Program-made: the position numbers and the translations under genes
DNA from: Fidelibacterota bacterium UBA7300
GTDB lineage: Bacteria; Fidelibacterota; Marinisomatia; Marinisomatales; UBA2128
Direction of reading: 5' to 3'
Assembly: GCA_002471865.1 (NCBI GenBank)
Contig: DKQU01000071.1
Span: 1-6,737 of the forward strand
Length of the DNA stretch: 6,737 nt
Notes under the pieces: generated by a model
The model's database searches: none
What the model saw: the letters and a program-made list of their open reading frames with translations, nothing else
What the model was told of the DNA's origin: nothing
Shown here: one piece after another, positions 5,025 through 6,737 of the stretch
How positions within the stretch are numbered: the first letter of the stretch is position 1
Layout: the number at the start of each line of letters is the position of its first letter

Positions 5025-6044
5025 ATGAGAAAACCCATTATCCTTATAACCGGGGCAAATGGTGAAATCGGCCACGGTCTTATTCGTTCTCTTTCACAAT
5101 CTTCTCAAACGGATAAGATGGGCCTCGATTTGGATAACTTGGACAAGAGCATTCGTCCGCACGTACAGGAATCTTTACAGGGTAATATTTTGGATCGTAA
5201 TCTACTCGAAAGGATTAACGCTGAGTTTGAGGTTTCTGCCATTTACCATCTTGCCGCTATCCTTAGTACAAGAGGAGAATTTTCCCCAATGACAGCTCAT
5301 GATGTCAACGTAGGGGGTACCATTAATTTACTCCATCTTGCAATGGAGCAATCCATAAGCCGGGGACAGCCGGTGAAATTCTTCTTCCCAAGCTCCATTG
5401 CTGTCTACGGGATGAACAGCCTGGACGCAAAAAATCTTGCAGGACCCGTGAGCGAAGACGAATATCGCCATCCTGAAACCATCTACGGCTGCAATAAACT
5501 CTATTGTGAAAATCTGGGCATCTATTTCTCTCGTTTTTATAAACGACTATCTGCTGTATCTTCACATGGTCGGGTAGATTTCAGGTCAATCCGTCTTCCA
5601 GGACTGATTAGCACTCAAACTCTTCCGGCCGGTGGAACCAGCGATTTTGCTCCAGAGATGATTCACAGAGCAGCTCAAAATAAACCTTATCACTGCTTCG
5701 TTAGAGATGACTCAACCATACCATTCATGACTATGGAAGACGCCATTAATGCTATTCTCAAACTGATGGAGGCTGAAGAAGATTCTTTATCACGTTCTGT
5801 TTATAATGTGACATCTTTCAGCCCGTCAGCTGGTGAATTTCGCGATAAGACACTGACCTATTTCCCCGAAGCTAAAATTGACTACATCATCAATGATAAA
5901 CGTCAGTCCATTGTAGACAGTTGGCCTGCTCAAGTGGATGACAGTAAAGCTCGAAAAGACTGGAGTTGGAAACCCAAACACGATTTTGATAGTGCATTCG
6001 AAAACTATTTGATTCCTGAGATTAAGAAACGATACGAAATATGA
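5025..6044 (+). CDS. SDR-type L-threonine 3-dehydrogenase (NAD-dependent epimerase/dehydratase fold)
   Basis: It likely oxidises L-threonine to 2-amino-3-ketobutyrate with NAD+, the step before Kbl. The 339-aa product has the Rossmann motif ITGANGEIG (8-16; G10, G13, G16) and acidic residues after beta-2 (D35, D37) that favour NAD. The catalytic set is S124 in PSSIAVYG, with Y154 and K158 in YGCNK. Family-specific stretches of the UDP-galactose-epimerase-like threonine dehydrogenases are present: RLPGLIST, PAGGTSDFAPEM, and RQSIVDSWPAQVDDSKARKDW near the C-terminus. This is not the zinc-dependent MDR-type Tdh. It is somewhat longer than the 310-325 aa I recall for the family, partly through an extra stretch at about 171-183 (FYKRLSAVSSHGR). 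TAGG lies 7 nt before the ATG. kbl nearby supports the role. Confidence 0.88.
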   Translation: MRKPIILITGANGEIGHGLIRSLSQSSQTDKMGLDLDNLDKSIRPHVQESLQGNILDRNLLERINAEFEVSAIYHLAAILSTRGEFSPMTAHDVNVGGTINLLHLAMEQSISRGQPVKFFFPSSIAVYGMNSLDAKNLAGPVSEDEYRHPETIYGCNKLYCENLGIYFSRFYKRLSAVSSHGRVDFRSIRLPGLISTQTLPAGGTSDFAPEMIHRAAQNKPYHCFVRDDSTIPFMTMEDAINAILKLMEAEEDSLSRSVYNVTSFSPSAGEFRDKTLTYFPEAKIDYIINDKRQSIVDSWPAQVDDSKARKDWSWKPKHDFDSAFENYLIPEIKKRYEI

Positions 6045-6559
6045 CTTTGTCTGACACTAAAAGATTAACTTTCCGGAGATTTGATGAAAAAGATGCATAT
6101 CTCCTTTTTCAATTGGATAGTGATCCGGATGTGATGAAATATATCACATTGGGGAAACCGAGGACTAAAAAAGATATCAGGAATAACATACTGCCGAAAA
6201 TAATTAAGTCTTATGATTCTACTTCTCATTATGGAATTTTTTCTGCTTTCTTAAAATTGAATGGTGACTTTATAGGCTGGTTTCAGTTTGAAGCAGATAA
6301 ACTTATACCTGGTGCTATCGAAATCGGATGGAGATTGAAAAAAAACTATTGGGGTAATGGTTATGCTACTGAAGGTGCAAAAATGCTTGTGTCTACAGGT
6401 AGAAAATTAAATCGATTGATTGTAGCGCAAGCCATGATTGAAAATAAAGCATCTATCCGTGTAATGGAAAAAGCAGGATTGACTTTTGCAGAAGAATTCT
6501 GGGGAGATTATAAACCCCATTCTGGGAAACCGGATGTTCGGTATGAATTAAAACCCTAG
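6041..6559 (+). CDS. GNAT family N-acetyltransferase (RimJ/RimL-like)
   Basis: It transfers an acetyl group from acetyl-CoA to an amine; the substrate is unknown. The 172-aa product starts like RimJ/RimL proteins (TKRLTFRRFDEKDAYLLFQL). The acetyl-CoA-binding motif A is WRLKKNYWGNGYATEGA (97-113), where R98 and GNGYAT form the pyrophosphate loop. The motif B region is ENKASIRVMEKAGL (134-147) with N135. The length is normal for the family. Its ATG overlaps the tdh stop as ATGA, so translation is probably coupled to tdh, and kbl follows after 32 nt. By eye it is more AT-rich than tdh. Ribosomal-protein N-terminal acetylation, small-molecule acetylation or a link to threonine/glycine metabolism are all possible. 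Confidence 0.9.
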   Translation: MTLSDTKRLTFRRFDEKDAYLLFQLDSDPDVMKYITLGKPRTKKDIRNNILPKIIKSYDSTSHYGIFSAFLKLNGDFIGWFQFEADKLIPGAIEIGWRLKKNYWGNGYATEGAKMLVSTGRKLNRLIVAQAMIENKASIRVMEKAGLTFAEEFWGDYKPHSGKPDVRYELKP

Positions 6560-6591
6560 TAGAAATATTATCACTGAATAATGGAAAAATA

Positions 6592-6737
6592 ATGGATACA
6601 CTTAAACCTAAGCTGAAAGAAGAATTGCGGAGCATCCGGGAAGGAGGACTGTTCAAAGACGAGCGTGTAATACAATCACCCCAAAGTGCAGAAATAACTG
6701 TAAGCGGAAAGACCGTACTCAACTTTTGTGCCAACAA
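6592..6737 (+). CDS. kbl: 2-amino-3-ketobutyrate CoA ligase (glycine C-acetyltransferase), 5' part only
   Basis: Kbl is a PLP enzyme of the alpha-oxoamine synthase family. It cleaves 2-amino-3-ketobutyrate with CoA to glycine and acetyl-CoA. Only 48 codons plus two bases are present before the right edge. The peptide begins MDTLKPKLKEELRSIREGGL, and residues 24-48 (ERVIQSPQSAEI, then GKTVLNFCAN) match the Kbl N-terminus, which normally continues as NNYLGL. The PLP lysine lies outside the window. The ATG at 6592 has a weak GGA about six bases upstream; the ATG at 6581 is closed by a stop after two codons. Placement after the dehydrogenase supports threonine degradation. Related 8-amino-7-oxononanoate synthases differ in this N-terminal segment. 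Confidence 0.9.
   Translation, partial: MDTLKPKLKEELRSIREGGLFKDERVIQSPQSAEITVSGKTVLNFCAN

Noticed and set aside
5323..5565. 80-codon minus-strand ORF inside tdh
   Set aside because: It lies wholly within a well-supported dehydrogenase gene on the other strand and shows no recognisable domain; it is a shadow frame.
6453..6737. 94-codon minus-strand ORF across the end of the GNAT gene and the start of kbl
   Set aside because: The plus strand encodes two recognisable families here, and the minus-strand peptide has no family features.

Overview
The window is gene-dense bacterial DNA of fairly low GC. It holds two transcription units diverging from a 254-base intergenic region (4771-5024). Nothing identifies the organism outright. 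Strong Shine-Dalgarno sites (for example AAGGAGGA before atpE), the c- and a-subunit types, the SDR-type threonine dehydrogenase and the order parA-parB-M23-bactofilin-atp point to a Gram-negative-type bacterium. My tentative placement is the wider FCB group, perhaps a Marinimicrobia-like lineage; this is inference from memory, not a search result.

Minus strand, 4770 down to 1: a tight array of nine genes with overlaps or short gaps. In order of transcription they are parA, parB (starts 44 nt inside parA), an M23 (LytM-type) membrane-anchored peptidase, a bactofilin (8-nt overlap), atpZ, an AtpI-like membrane protein, atpB (subunit a, 4-nt overlap), atpE (subunit c) and the first 32 codons of atpF (subunit b), which runs off the left edge. 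The array joins chromosome segregation, a cell-wall hydrolase with its likely bactofilin scaffold, and the Fo sector of ATP synthase with its two accessory proteins.

Plus strand, 5025 to 6737: an SDR-type L-threonine 3-dehydrogenase, a GNAT acetyltransferase that overlaps it by 4 nt, and the first 48 codons of kbl (2-amino-3-ketobutyrate CoA ligase), which runs off the right edge. Tdh and Kbl together convert threonine to glycine and acetyl-CoA. The GNAT between them is not a known step of that pathway.

The intergenic region has a possible -10 box for parA, two short palindromes close to it, and a perfect 17-bp palindrome with a degenerate second copy one 21-22 bp step away. It also has a doubtful 34-codon ORF just before tdh. 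The genes are mainly recognisable families. The points most worth a second look are the operator-like repeats, the second membrane glutamate in the c subunit, and the gene neighbourhood. I do not see clear evidence of a wholly new system.
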